Below, one piece after another: positions 8,242 to 16,915 of a DNA stretch of 64,000 nucleotides. Both the position numbers and the translations under genes were made by a program. The stretch spans positions 280,991 through 344,990 of the forward strand of contig CAWBVZ010000011.1 of assembly GCA_963792385.1 (NCBI GenBank). Reading direction: 5' to 3'. How positions within the stretch are numbered: the first letter of the stretch is position 1; each line of letters begins with the position of its first letter. The notes beneath the pieces are model-generated. The model made no database searches. It saw only the letters and a list, made by a program, of their open reading frames with translations, and was not told the DNA's origin. Source of the DNA: DASSUW01 sp963792385. Lineage in GTDB: Bacteria; Actinomycetota; Thermoleophilia; Solirubrobacterales; Solirubrobacteraceae.

Positions 8242-9129
8242 ATGCGCGTTCGCCGCCGCCGAGAGCTGTTTCCGACCGACTACGGGCTGACCGCCCGGAT
8301 GCTCATGGCGGCCGTGATGACGCCGGCCGTGCTCGTGGCGGCGCTCGTGGCGGTGGTGGCATTCGCGCCGACGAAGATCATCGTCGTCGTCGCCATCGCG
8401 TCGGCCGTCGGCATTGTCGGAGCCGTCCGCGAGCGCGCGGCGGCGGCCCACGGCCACGAGGTCGAGCCGTCGGAGGCGCCCGAGCTGCACGCGATCGTCG
8501 AGCGCCTGTGCGTCGTCGCGGATCTCGCCAAGCCACGGATCGTCGTCGAGAACGAGCGGCAGCCGAACAGCTGGATCGTGAGCCTCGGCCACGGCCGCTC
8601 GCGCCTTCACGTCACCCAGGGCCTGCTGGACCGGCTCGAGTGGAGCGAGCTCGAGGCGGTCGTCGGCCACGAGCTGGCCCACGTCGCGCATCGCGACGCC
8701 GCGGTCATGACCGTCGTCGGCGGCCCGGGCGCCGTCATGCTCGGCGGCGGCATGCGCGTGACCCGCGGTGGCGGGTTCTGGATGCTGCAGATGGGCGGCG
8801 TCGTCGCGATCGCGATCGGATGGCTGGGAAGCGTCGGCACGCGCGCGCTGTCGCGCTACCGCGAGTTCGCCGCCGACGCCGGCGCCGTCGCCCTCACCGG
8901 CAACCCCGCCGCGCTCGCGTCGGCGCTGATGAAGGTGTCCGACGGCGTGATGGCGATGCCGTCGCGGGACCTGCGCGCGGTCGCCGCCCGCGACCCGTTC
9001 CACCTGCTCCCGGTCGCACGCGCACACAACTGGCGCTCCGGCCCGCCGCTCCCCGCGACCCACCCGTCGTTGCAGGCGCGGATCGCCCGGCTTGAGCGGT
9101 TGGAGTCGCGGCTCCAGGCCGCGCGCTGA
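8242..9129 (+). CDS. M48 family membrane metalloprotease (HtpX-like)
   Basis: A 295-residue zinc protease. Two N-terminal membrane segments (about 18-60) precede the catalytic HELAH at 143-147. Another hydrophobic segment (GGVVAIAIGWLGSVG) and the third zinc ligand in YREFAADAGAV follow. The order matches HtpX-type enzymes that degrade misfolded membrane proteins. The gene is monocistronic and convergent with the SDR gene. Palindromic element A occupies the junction just downstream. Confidence 0.9.
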   Translation: MRVRRRRELFPTDYGLTARMLMAAVMTPAVLVAALVAVVAFAPTKIIVVVAIASAVGIVGAVRERAAAAHGHEVEPSEAPELHAIVERLCVVADLAKPRIVVENERQPNSWIVSLGHGRSRLHVTQGLLDRLEWSELEAVVGHELAHVAHRDAAVMTVVGGPGAVMLGGGMRVTRGGGFWMLQMGGVVAIAIGWLGSVGTRALSRYREFAADAGAVALTGNPAALASALMKVSDGVMAMPSRDLRAVAARDPFHLLPVARAHNWRSGPPLPATHPSLQARIARLERLESRLQAAR

Positions 9130-9138
9130 GCGGCGGGA

Positions 9139-9196
9139 CGAACGTCAACCCCGCCCAACGGACACCCGCTGCCCTACCCAGCGCAGTTGACGTTCG
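9139..9196. repeat. palindromic intergenic element A (CGAACGTCAAC...GTTGACGTTCG)
   Basis: Left arm CGAACGTCAAC at 9139-9149 and its exact reverse complement at 9186-9196, enclosing 36 bases. The right 46 bases (9151-9196) are nearly identical, with about four mismatches, to the reverse complement of the left end of element B at 43.09 kb. The element fills the gap between two convergent genes. A folding terminator or REP-like role is inference. Confidence 0.75.
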
Positions 9197-9208
9197 CTGA
9201 GCCCGAGA

Positions 9209-10006
9209 TCACTCGCCGGTCAGCCGCTCCGACAACTCCCGCAGCCGGCGACGCGCGTCGGCGTCGTACGCCTGCGCATCGGCACGCGCCTCGCGCGCGC
9301 CGTTGAAGTAGCGGCCGCTGACGCCCTCGAGCGCCGGATCGGAGACGAGCCGCATCGTCGCGTCGACGCCCTCGTCGATCGAGCTGATCGGGGAGTGGAC
9401 GATCTTGGTCGGCATGTAGGTCGCCGGGTGCAGGCAGGTGGCGGTGACGCCGCTGCCCTCGAGCTCCTCGGCCAGGTCGAACGTGAAGAGGATCTGGGCG
9501 AGCTTGCTCTGGCAGTACGCGCGCACCCCGTCGTAGCTTCGCTCGAGCATCACGTCGTCGAAGTCGATCGGCATCTGCCCGCCGGAGGACACGTTGACGA
9601 TCCGTGCCGGCGCCGAGCGGCGCAGCAGGTCGAGCAGCCGCCGTGTCAGGGCGTAGCCGGCGAGGTAGTTGACCGCGAATCGGAGCTCGTGCCCATCTGC
9701 GCTCTCCATCCGCTCCCCGCCGCCGGGGATGTCGCTGCCGATGCCGGCGTTGTTCACCAGCACGTCGAGACGCGGCTCGGCGGCGAGCATCTCGTCCGCC
9801 AGCCGCCGGACCTCGTCGAGCGAGGCCAGGTCCGCCCGGTAGGCGCGCACTCGGTCGCCCCCGCCCAGCTCCGCCACCGTCGCGGCGATCCGCTCCTCGC
9901 TGCGCCCGTGCACGAGCACGGTCGCTCCGGCCGCGAGGGCGGCACCCGCCAGCGCGCGCCCGAGGCCGTCGGTGGCGCCGGTGATGAGGACGACCTTGCC
10001 GGTCAA
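9209..10006 (-). CDS. short-chain dehydrogenase/reductase
   Basis: A 265-residue SDR with the nucleotide-binding turn TGATDGLG at about 9-16, the NNAG motif (DVLVNNAGIG), an active-site serine in IVNVSSGG and YCQSKL carrying the Tyr-x-x-x-Lys pair. It resembles retinol-dehydrogenase-like or oxidoreductase SDRs. The TTG start at 10006 overlaps the stop codon of the upstream HD-domain gene (TTGA), so the pair is translationally coupled. The substrate is unknown. Confidence 0.85.
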   Translation of the reverse strand: MTGKVVLITGATDGLGRALAGAALAAGATVLVHGRSEERIAATVAELGGGDRVRAYRADLASLDEVRRLADEMLAAEPRLDVLVNNAGIGSDIPGGGERMESADGHELRFAVNYLAGYALTRRLLDLLRRSAPARIVNVSSGGQMPIDFDDVMLERSYDGVRAYCQSKLAQILFTFDLAEELEGSGVTATCLHPATYMPTKIVHSPISSIDEGVDATMRLVSDPALEGVSGRYFNGAREARADAQAYDADARRRLRELSERLTGE

Positions 10007-10842
10007 ATCTTGTAGACCTGGAGCAGTCGCTTCTCGTGCTCGGCCTCGATCCGGGCCACGACCTCGACGTGGTCCTCGAGCCCGGATCCGCGCAGCTTCG
10101 TGGCGAGCAGCTCGTCGACCTGGAACACGCCGGCCGAGTTGTTCATCTCGACCTCGATCCGGATCGTCCGCTGCTCGCCGGGGACGATCCGGACCTCGTC
10201 GATCGCGGCCGCCGAGAGCGAGTGGATGTTCGGCAGGTGGGTCTCCAGCGACACCCGCGAGCGCCCGTGCTCCATGTCGAGCGCGTCGGCGACCCGCACG
10301 ATGCCCGCCTCGAGCGTCAGCGGCCGGCCGCCGCTGCGGTGGCCGATGATCGCGTGCAGGATCTCTGACGCCACGATCGTCCGCTCCGGCTCGTCGTAGA
10401 TGTCGGCGAGCAGCTCGTCGAGGTGGTCGGCGGCGAGGAACAGGCTGTAGGACTCGTGGTCGACGCGGTGGATCGACATCCCGAGGTCGTGCAGCAGGCA
10501 GCCGCCGGCGATCACCACCTCGGCGTCCGAGGGCTTCAGCGAGTAGTCGATCTCGACCGACGACCGCACGCCCGCGCGCTTGAGCAACCGGTACAGGCGC
10601 AGGCCGCTGTTGAGGACGATCTGCAGGTGGACCCACGAGTGGTCGCTCATGCCGAGCCGCTCGGCGGTCACCTGCGCGGCGTGCCAGCGCGCCTTCAGCT
10701 GCGTGCTGGCGTTCGCGGCGGCCAGCATCCGGGCGAGCTTGCGGTTGCGCTCGCTCGGCGCGTGGATGCGCATCGCGGCGACCGCCACCGCCGGAGCCGG
10801 GCGCTCGCTTGGCGGGGCGTCGGGGTTCGGGATGTCGGGCAC
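10003..10842 (-). CDS. HD-domain metal-dependent phosphohydrolase-like protein
   Basis: A 279-residue protein carrying an HD fold: LLHDLGMSIHR gives the His-Asp pair, followed by HAIIGHR and VADALDMEHGR, which supply further metal ligands. The C-terminal ~90 residues are a beta-rich domain (RTIRIEVEMNNSAGVFQ). Such proteins hydrolyse nucleotides or other phosphoesters, but no specific substrate can be assigned. The stop overlaps the TTG start of the SDR gene. The ATG at 10842 lies 52 bases from the divergent histidine-kinase start. Confidence 0.75.
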   Translation of the reverse strand: MPDIPNPDAPPSERPAPAVAVAAMRIHAPSERNRKLARMLAAANASTQLKARWHAAQVTAERLGMSDHSWVHLQIVLNSGLRLYRLLKRAGVRSSVEIDYSLKPSDAEVVIAGGCLLHDLGMSIHRVDHESYSLFLAADHLDELLADIYDEPERTIVASEILHAIIGHRSGGRPLTLEAGIVRVADALDMEHGRSRVSLETHLPNIHSLSAAAIDEVRIVPGEQRTIRIEVEMNNSAGVFQVDELLATKLRGSGLEDHVEVVARIEAEHEKRLLQVYKI

Positions 10843-10894
10843 ACCGTCATGAAACAGGATCTGCCACGCTTGACGTGCCCGGCCCCGACTCGTT

Positions 10895-12937
10895 ATGTGC
10901 CCGCCCGTTCAGCGCTCGGACGTCACCGTTCTGCTCCGGACGGAGCATGCGGTGTCGCGCGTGCTCGCATCCGCTGCGGGCGAGCAGGAGGCGTACCCGC
11001 AGCTGCTGGCGGCAATCGGCGAGTCGCTGGCGTGGGATGTCGGCGCCGTCTGGGAGCCGGTCGGCCCCGCGCTGAGCTGCCGCGATGTGTGGACGGGCTC
11101 GCTTGCCGGGGCGGACGCGTTCGCGGCCGGGAGTCGCGCGGTGCAGCTGCGCGCGGGAGAAGGGCTCCCGGGCCGGGTGTGGGCGGCGCAGGAGCCGGCG
11201 TGGTCCGCCGATGTGACCTCGGAGAGCGGCTTCCCGCGTGCCGCGGCGGCCGCCGCCGCCGGGCTCCGCTCGGGCTTCGCGTTCCCGGTGCGCGGCACGA
11301 CGGGCCTGCTCGGCGTGATCGAGTTCTTCGTCTCCGAGCGGCGCGAGCTGGACGACCATCTGCTCGCCACGATGAGCAGCCTCGGCTCGCAGATCGGCCA
11401 GTTCGTCGAGCGCTGCCGAGCGCAGCACGCGGTGCGGGAGAGCGACGCGCGCAAGAGCGCGATCCTCAATGCCGCCTTCGACTGCGTCGTGATGATGGAT
11501 CACCGCGGGTACGTCGTCGAGGTCAACGCCGCGACGGAGCGGACGTTCGGATACACGGCGGCGGAGATGGTCGGCCGCGAGCTGGCGTCGCTGATCGTGC
11601 CGCCGGCACTGCGTGCCGCCCATCGCAACGGGGTCCTGCGCTACGTCGAGACCGGGCGCTCGCAGCTCATCAACCACCCGATCGAGCTTCCCGGGATGCG
11701 CAAGGACGGCACCGAGTTCCCGGTCGAGCTGGCGGTCACGCGCCCCGACCTGCCCGGACCGCCGCTGTTCTGCGGCTACATCCGCGACGTCACCGAGCGG
11801 CGCGCCGCCGACCTGGCGCTGCGGCGGCTCGCGGACGAGCAGGCCGCGCTCAGGCGCGTCGCGACGGCGGTGGCGGCGGAGCGCGACCCGGGCGTCGTGT
11901 TCGGCCTGGTGACCGAGGAGGTCGGCCGGCTGCTGAACGCGCAGACCGCGAACATGGTCCGCTATGAGGGCGACGGGATGGCGACCGTGCTCGGCGGCTG
12001 GAGCGACGGTGACGTCGGCAGCGTCCCGGTCGGCGACACGGTCCTGATGGACGGTGAGACGGCGGCGGCGCGCGTCTGGCGCTCTGGCCGGCCCGAGCGC
12101 GTCGACAGCTACGAGCACATGACCGGCACACTCGCCGCGCGCCTGCGCGAGCTCGGATTCCGCTCCGCCGTCGCCGCGCCGGTGATGCTCGGAGGCGGCC
12201 TGTGGGGCGCGGTGATCGTCTCCACCGTGCATGACGAGCCGTTCGCCGAGGGCGCCGAGCAGCGGATCGCGGACTTTGCCGAGCTGGCCGCCCAGGCGGT
12301 CGCGAACGCGCAGACGCGCGCCGATCTCGCCGCCTCCCGCGCGCGGATCGTCGAAGCGGGCGACGCCGAGCGCCGGCGGCTCGAGCGCAACCTGCACGAC
12401 GGTGCGCAGCAGCGGCTCGTGTCGCTCGCGCTCAACCTGCGGCTCGCGGCCCGCCGCTGCGCCGACGACCTCGAGTCACACGAGGCGTTCGAGCGCGCCG
12501 GCGAGGAGCTCGCCCAGGCGCTCGAGGAGCTGCGCGAGCTCGCCCGCGGGATTCATCCGGCGATCCTCAGCGATCGCGGCCTCGAACCGGCGATCCAGGC
12601 GCTGGCCGATCGCGCGCCGCTGCCGGTGTCGATCGCCGTCGGGCTCGACTGCCGGCTGCCCGAGCCGGTCGAAGCGGCGGCGTACTACGTCGTCGCCGAG
12701 GCGCTGACCAACGCCGCCAAGTACGCGAACGCGTCCGAGGTCCGGGTCGAGGTCTCCCGCGACAACGGCTCGACGTACATCGAGGTGACCGACGACGGCG
12801 TTGGCGGCGCCGCCGAGCGCGGCGGCTCCGGCCTGCGCGGTCTCTGCGACCGCGTGGAGGCGCTCGGCGGGCGGCTTGCGCTCGCCAGTCCCACCGGAGT
12901 CGGGACGACCCTCCTCGCGGAGATCCCGACCGCCTAG
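10895..12937 (+). CDS. GAF-PAS-GAF sensor histidine kinase (NarL-type HisKA_3)
   Basis: A soluble 680-residue kinase: GAF at about 15-165, PAS at about 185-300 (FDCVVMMDHRGYVVEVN, GYIRDVTERR), a second GAF at about 320-465, then a HisKA_3 dimerisation domain. The phospho-accepting histidine is H501 in LERNLHDGAQQRL. HATPase_c shows ALTNAAKYANAS and GSGLRGL. No membrane segment is seen, so it senses a cytoplasmic signal. No response regulator lies beside it, so it is an orphan kinase. Its stop overlaps the convergent peroxiredoxin-like gene by 4 bases. Confidence 0.9.
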   Translation: MCPPVQRSDVTVLLRTEHAVSRVLASAAGEQEAYPQLLAAIGESLAWDVGAVWEPVGPALSCRDVWTGSLAGADAFAAGSRAVQLRAGEGLPGRVWAAQEPAWSADVTSESGFPRAAAAAAAGLRSGFAFPVRGTTGLLGVIEFFVSERRELDDHLLATMSSLGSQIGQFVERCRAQHAVRESDARKSAILNAAFDCVVMMDHRGYVVEVNAATERTFGYTAAEMVGRELASLIVPPALRAAHRNGVLRYVETGRSQLINHPIELPGMRKDGTEFPVELAVTRPDLPGPPLFCGYIRDVTERRAADLALRRLADEQAALRRVATAVAAERDPGVVFGLVTEEVGRLLNAQTANMVRYEGDGMATVLGGWSDGDVGSVPVGDTVLMDGETAAARVWRSGRPERVDSYEHMTGTLAARLRELGFRSAVAAPVMLGGGLWGAVIVSTVHDEPFAEGAEQRIADFAELAAQAVANAQTRADLAASRARIVEAGDAERRRLERNLHDGAQQRLVSLALNLRLAARRCADDLESHEAFERAGEELAQALEELRELARGIHPAILSDRGLEPAIQALADRAPLPVSIAVGLDCRLPEPVEAAAYYVVAEALTNAAKYANASEVRVEVSRDNGSTYIEVTDDGVGGAAERGGSGLRGLCDRVEALGGRLALASPTGVGTTLLAEIPTA

Positions 12938-13476
12938 GCCGAGCGGACCGCGTCGAGCACGTCGGCGAGCGCCGGGTTGTCGGACGAGCTGCTGCTGTAG
13001 TGCGCGAGCACGACGCGGCCGTCACGGTCGACCACGAACGTGCCGGGCAGCTGCGCGACGTCGCCGCCCCGCGGCGGGCCGCCGATCACGCCGTGGCGGG
13101 CGGCGCCGAGGGCGCGGAGGGCGACCTTCGGGTTCACGATCTGGGTCGCGTTCCCGCGCTGCAGGCTGACCTCGGCGTAGGCCGTGCGCTCCGGGTCGCC
13201 GAGGCAGTCGAACGGCACGTCGCGGCCGTCGCAGAACTTCTGCGTGGACTGCGCGTCGTACTGGAACACCGCCACGACATCGGCTCCGGCTTCCTCGAAG
13301 TCGCCGAACGCGCGGCCCATCTCCTTCAGGTGCTCACGGCAGAACGTACAGCCGAAGTGCCGCATGAACATCACGACGAGCGGCCCGCGCTCCCAGCGCT
13401 CGCTCAGCTCGACGTCCCCGTCGACGGTGCTGAGGCTGAGGTTCGGGAAGGCGTCGCCGGGAGCGAGTGCGGGCAT
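12934..13476 (-). CDS. peroxiredoxin-like AhpC/TSA family protein (PRX-like2)
   Basis: A 180-residue thioredoxin-fold protein. The CxxC active site is C43-T-F-C46 in RHFGCTFCREHL, as in the PRX-like2/AhpC-TSA_2 group, followed by VVAVFQYDAQST and a thioredoxin-like cis-proline region (LPGTFVVDRDG). It probably reduces peroxides or disulfides in the cytoplasm. It overlaps the kinase gene tail-to-tail by 4 bases. Confidence 0.85.
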   Translation of the reverse strand: MPALAPGDAFPNLSLSTVDGDVELSERWERGPLVVMFMRHFGCTFCREHLKEMGRAFGDFEEAGADVVAVFQYDAQSTQKFCDGRDVPFDCLGDPERTAYAEVSLQRGNATQIVNPKVALRALGAARHGVIGGPPRGGDVAQLPGTFVVDRDGRVVLAHYSSSSSDNPALADVLDAVRSA

Positions 13477-13519
13477 GGCGGTGACGGTAGCGAACCCCTG
13501 GCGGCGGCCCCCGTACTCC

Positions 13520-13550
13520 TCAGCGGCGGGGTCCGGACCCCGGCCGCCGG
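13520..13550. terminator. GC-rich hairpin between the kinase-like and peroxiredoxin genes
   Basis: The perfect palindrome GGGGTCCGGACCCC at 13528-13541 is flanked by further complementary CGGC/GCCG bases. It lies downstream of the cytidylate-kinase-like gene and upstream of the peroxiredoxin gene, both on the minus strand. There is no clear T-tract, so termination is uncertain. Confidence 0.35.
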
Positions 13551-13564
13551 GCCCCGTCCCTCGC

Positions 13565-14191
13565 TTACCTGATGCGCGACTCGGCCGCCGCGGCGATCAG
13601 GTCGACGGCGACGTCGAGGTCGATCACGGTCGAGTCGATCATCAGGTGGTAGAGCTTCTCGTCGCCCGGGTCGACGCCGTAGAAGTGGTGCACGTACGCC
13701 TCGCGCGCACGGTCGTTTTCGGTCATCCGCCGCTCGGCCTCCTCGCGCTCGATCACTTCGACCGCCATCGCCCGCTCGAGCCGCCGCTCTCGCGGCCCGG
13801 TCAGCCGCACGTGTAGCGCGTTCGGGTGGTCGGCGAGCACGATCGCCGCGGCCCGGCCGAGCACGACGCCGCCCCGCTCGCCGGCCTCTTCGCGGATCAC
13901 CTGCTCGGTCGCCGCCCGGTAGGCGTTCTCGTCGATCAGCTCGTGCTCGACCATCGGGCGCGCGCCGAACGGCAGTCCGGCCGGCGCGAGCGCGCGGATG
14001 AAGCGGTCGAACACGCTGCCCGGCGACTCGTCGTGGCGCACCGCCTCGGCGAGCGGGACGGCGAGCTTGTGGGCGACCTCGCCGGGGATCGCCCGGTCGA
14101 TGAACGGCACCCCCAAGCGCTCCGCCAGCCGCGGGCCGACGTACGAGCCGCCGGCGCCGTACGGCGCGGACAGCGTCACCACCGTCGCCAT
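13565..14191 (-). CDS. cytidylate kinase-like family protein
   Basis: A 208-residue P-loop protein. The nucleotide-binding loop APYGAGGSYVGPRLAERLG lies at about 9-27. Later VVLGRAAAIVLADHPNALHVRL and the lid-like RRLERAM...MTENDRAREAYVHHFYG fit the Cytidylate_kin2 group rather than the essential Cmk. Such proteins are widespread in actinobacteria without a settled substrate. It is 10 bases downstream of the alpha/beta-hydrolase gene on the same strand and probably shares its transcript. Confidence 0.8.
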   Translation of the reverse strand: MATVVTLSAPYGAGGSYVGPRLAERLGVPFIDRAIPGEVAHKLAVPLAEAVRHDESPGSVFDRFIRALAPAGLPFGARPMVEHELIDENAYRAATEQVIREEAGERGGVVLGRAAAIVLADHPNALHVRLTGPRERRLERAMAVEVIEREEAERRMTENDRAREAYVHHFYGVDPGDEKLYHLMIDSTVIDLDVAVDLIAAAAESRIR

Positions 14192-14201
14192 GGTCCGCAG
14201 A

Positions 14202-15041
14202 CTACGCCGCGACAGCCGACTCCTGCACGAAGTCGTCCACCAGCTGGGCGAGGCGCTCTGGCTGGTCCCGGCTCACGAACGCCCGCGCGTCCGCGATCTC
14301 CGCGACGCGCGCGTCCGGGAAGATCGCCGCGAGCCGCCGGGCATGCTCGATCGGGAAGAACGGATCGCCCAACGCCCACGCGAGTAGGACCGGGCGATCG
14401 AACTCGGTCAGCCGCGCGGCGTTGTCGAGCAGCGCTCCACGGTCGATGCCGGCGAACAGCTTGCGCGCGTCGCGCCGCACACCGGCGTCGCTGAGGAACG
14501 GCCGGACCCAGCCTTCGAGCACGGCGTCCGGGAGCGGGCGCCGGGTGAGCATGCCGTACGCGAACGGCAGGCGGCGGAGCCGTCGCAGCCGCAGCGGCTG
14601 CATCGCCGCCGTGAGAAGGTGGGCGCGCGCGGCCCACACGAGCCCCATGAACGCCTTCGGTGGGAAGTTCTCGAACGCGTCGCAGTCGGTGAGCACGAGC
14701 CGCCCGATCCGCTCGGGATGACGCGCCACGACCAACTGGCAGAGCGCGCCGCCGGTGTCGTTGCCGATCAGCGTGACGTCGTGCAGGTCGAGCGCGTCGA
14801 GCACGCCGGCGATCAGCTGCGCGATCCCGTGCGGGCTCAGGTCGGCGTCCGGCCGCATGGCCGTGCGGTGCGAGCCGAGTGGGAGGTCCGGCACGACGCA
14901 GCGCGCCCGGTCCGCCAGCCGCTCGACCACCGGGTCCCAGAGCCGGCCGTCAACGAAAGCGCCGTGGATGAACACCAGCGTCGGCCCCGACCCCTCGTCG
15001 CGGTAGTGGATGGTGCCCTGTGGCAAGGAGATTTCCGGCAT
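14202..15041 (-). CDS. alpha/beta-fold hydrolase with aspartate nucleophile elbow
   Basis: A 279-residue hydrolase with the oxyanion segment FIHGAFVDGRLWDPV and elbow IGNDTGGA, placing Asp95 at the nucleophile position as in haloalkane dehalogenases and epoxide hydrolases. The region where the catalytic histidine is expected reads IADARAFVSRDQPERLA and has no histidine. The family may use a different arrangement or the enzyme may be altered. ATG 15041 is preceded by GGAGG. It is divergent from the TetR gene, and the palindromic operator between them probably controls both. Confidence 0.8.
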   Translation of the reverse strand: MPEISLPQGTIHYRDEGSGPTLVFIHGAFVDGRLWDPVVERLADRARCVVPDLPLGSHRTAMRPDADLSPHGIAQLIAGVLDALDLHDVTLIGNDTGGALCQLVVARHPERIGRLVLTDCDAFENFPPKAFMGLVWAARAHLLTAAMQPLRLRRLRRLPFAYGMLTRRPLPDAVLEGWVRPFLSDAGVRRDARKLFAGIDRGALLDNAARLTEFDRPVLLAWALGDPFFPIEHARRLAAIFPDARVAEIADARAFVSRDQPERLAQLVDDFVQESAVAA

Positions 15042-15087
15042 CACGTCCTCCGGTGGCGATAGATTGCGTACACCGAGTACGAGATTA

Positions 15088-15102
15088 CATACAGACTGTA
15101 TG
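15088..15102. promoter_or_regulatory. TetR-type operator overlapping the regulator start codon
   Basis: CATACAG-A-CTGTATG is a perfect 7-bp inverted repeat around one central base. It lies between the divergent hydrolase and TetR genes, and its last three bases are the ATG of the regulator. Autoregulation plus control of the hydrolase is inferred from position and symmetry. Confidence 0.65.
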
Positions 15103-15687
15103 GAAAACAAGCACGTCGAACGATCCCGAGTCATGCGCGAGCGGCTGCTCGCCCACGCCCGCACGCTGTTCGCCGGGCGCGGCTACGCGGCGGTGGGCAC
15201 CGAGGAGATCGTCCGTGCCGCCGGCGTCACGCGCGGGGCGCTCTACCACCAGTTCCGTGACAAGGAGGCGCTGTTCGAGGCGGTCGTGGAGGAGGTCGAG
15301 GCCGAGACGACCGCGCGCGTTGCGGACGAGGCGGTCACGGCCGACGGCCCGCTGGAGGCGCTGCGCGCCGGCGCACACGCGTTCCTGACGATCTGTGCCG
15401 ACCCCGGCGTCGAGCGCATCCTGCTGCTCGACGCGCCGGCGGTCCTGGGGTGGGAGCGCTGGCGCGAGATCGGCCTGCGCCACGGACTCGGGCTCGTGAC
15501 GGGCGTGCTCGAGGCGGGGATGGAGAGCGGCACGATCGCGCGCCAGCCCGTGACGGCACTCGCCCACCTGCTGATCGGAGCGCTCGACGAGGGAGCGATG
15601 CTCGTCGCACGCGCCGAGGATCGCGCCGCCGCCCGCGGCGAGGTCGACGCCGTGATCGACCGCCTGATCGACGGCCTCGCCCCGTAG
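15100..15687 (+). CDS. TetR family transcriptional repressor
   Basis: A 195-residue regulator. The N-terminal HTH (about 10-58) shows LLAHARTLFAGRGYAAVGTEEIVRAAGV in pieces, then TRGALYHQFRDKEALFEAVV, the classic TetR recognition helix. The C-terminal ligand domain contains LDAPAVLGWERWREI. It is divergent from the hydrolase gene, which is its most likely target; the inducer would be a hydrolase substrate or product (inference). The ATG lies inside the palindromic operator. Confidence 0.9.
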   Translation: MENKHVERSRVMRERLLAHARTLFAGRGYAAVGTEEIVRAAGVTRGALYHQFRDKEALFEAVVEEVEAETTARVADEAVTADGPLEALRAGAHAFLTICADPGVERILLLDAPAVLGWERWREIGLRHGLGLVTGVLEAGMESGTIARQPVTALAHLLIGALDEGAMLVARAEDRAAARGEVDAVIDRLIDGLAP

Positions 15688-15691
15688 TCGG

Positions 15692-16912
15692 CTAACGCCG
15701 CCGGCGGCCGTCGAACAGCTGCACGCGGCTGCCGCCGGCGGCCTTGGCCTGGTAGACGGCCGCGTCGGCGTCGGCCAGCAGCGTGTCCGGATCGCTGCGC
15801 CCGAGCGCGACGCCGATGCTCGCGGTCAGCTGATGCTCGACGCCCGCGACCGTGAGCGGCTGCCGGATCGCCTCCTCGAGGCGGCCCGCGAGCGCGATCG
15901 CCACAGCCTCGTCGACCTCCTCGCACACGACCACGAACTCGTCACCGCCGAGCCGTGCCACGGTGTCGGCCGGTCGCACCGCCGCGCGCAGGCGCTCGCC
16001 GAGCTCGACCAGCACCGCATCGCCGGCCGCATGTCCCCGCACGTCGTTGACTTCCTTGAACTCGTCGAGGTCGACGAACAGCACGCCCGTGACCGCATCC
16101 TCCGTGCGCGCCGACCGCGCGAGCGCGTGCTCGAGCCGGTCGCGCAGCAGCGTCCGGTTGGCGAGCCCGGTCAGCGGGTCGTGCAGCGCCTCGTGGCGCA
16201 TCCGGTCCTCGGTGCGCAGCCGCGCGAGCGCGGTCGCGAGCGTGTTCGCGATCGCGCGCAGGAAGCTCAGCTCGTCATCGCTCAGCTCCCGCTCGAGCCA
16301 CACCACCAGCTCGTCCTCGACGCCGACGGTCAGGCGCAGCGGCATCTCGGTCGACGGCCCGTCCGCCGCGAGCACGTCGCCGTCGCCGAGCCGGACCTCG
16401 GCGCCGGAGACCGGCAGCGTCACGCGCATCAGCTCGACGGCCTCGTGGGCGAGGTCGGCCGGGTCGGCGCCCGCGAGCGCCCGCTCGCCCATTGCGGCGA
16501 CGGCGCGCAGGCGCATCTCGGCTGCGCGCCGCTCGGAGATGTCGCGGCCGATCGCCAGCAGGAGCGGGCCAGAGACCGTTTCCACGATGCCCCAGCTCAT
16601 CTCGCCGACGAACTCCGTGCCGTCCTTCCGCAGCCCCCACGCCTCCGACGAGAAGCGCAGCGGGTGCTCGGTCGCGAAGTACAGGTCCATGTTGCGCGTG
16701 TAGCGCTCGCGCACCCGCTCGGGCCAGATGGCGCTCACGTGCTTGCCGATCAGCTCCTCGCTCTTGAAGCCGAACAGCTCCTCAGCGAGCGTGTTCACGA
16801 ACACGATCCGGCCGTCACGCGCGGACGCCACCGTCGCGTCCGGCAGGCCTTCGAGCACGGCGCGCAGCGATCGCGCGTCGAACTGCGCCTCGATGCCTTC
16901 TACGTCATCCAA
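15692..16912 (-). CDS. PAS-GGDEF diguanylate cyclase
   Basis: A 406-residue soluble protein. An N-terminal PAS (about 15-135) contains ARDGRIVFVNTLAEELFGF and GRDISERRAAEM. A GAF-like linker region follows, then a complete GGDEF domain with GGDEF at 322-326. An RxxD inhibitory site (R313-P-A-D316) sits at the canonical spacing upstream, so product-inhibited c-di-GMP synthesis is expected. No EAL domain is present. It is the last gene of a three-gene minus-strand operon behind two MEDS-domain proteins, separated from the nearer by 3 bases. Confidence 0.9.
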   Translation of the reverse strand: MDDVEGIEAQFDARSLRAVLEGLPDATVASARDGRIVFVNTLAEELFGFKSEELIGKHVSAIWPERVRERYTRNMDLYFATEHPLRFSSEAWGLRKDGTEFVGEMSWGIVETVSGPLLLAIGRDISERRAAEMRLRAVAAMGERALAGADPADLAHEAVELMRVTLPVSGAEVRLGDGDVLAADGPSTEMPLRLTVGVEDELVVWLERELSDDELSFLRAIANTLATALARLRTEDRMRHEALHDPLTGLANRTLLRDRLEHALARSARTEDAVTGVLFVDLDEFKEVNDVRGHAAGDAVLVELGERLRAAVRPADTVARLGGDEFVVVCEEVDEAVAIALAGRLEEAIRQPLTVAGVEHQLTASIGVALGRSDPDTLLADADAAVYQAKAAGGSRVQLFDGRRRR

Positions 16913-16915
16913 CGG

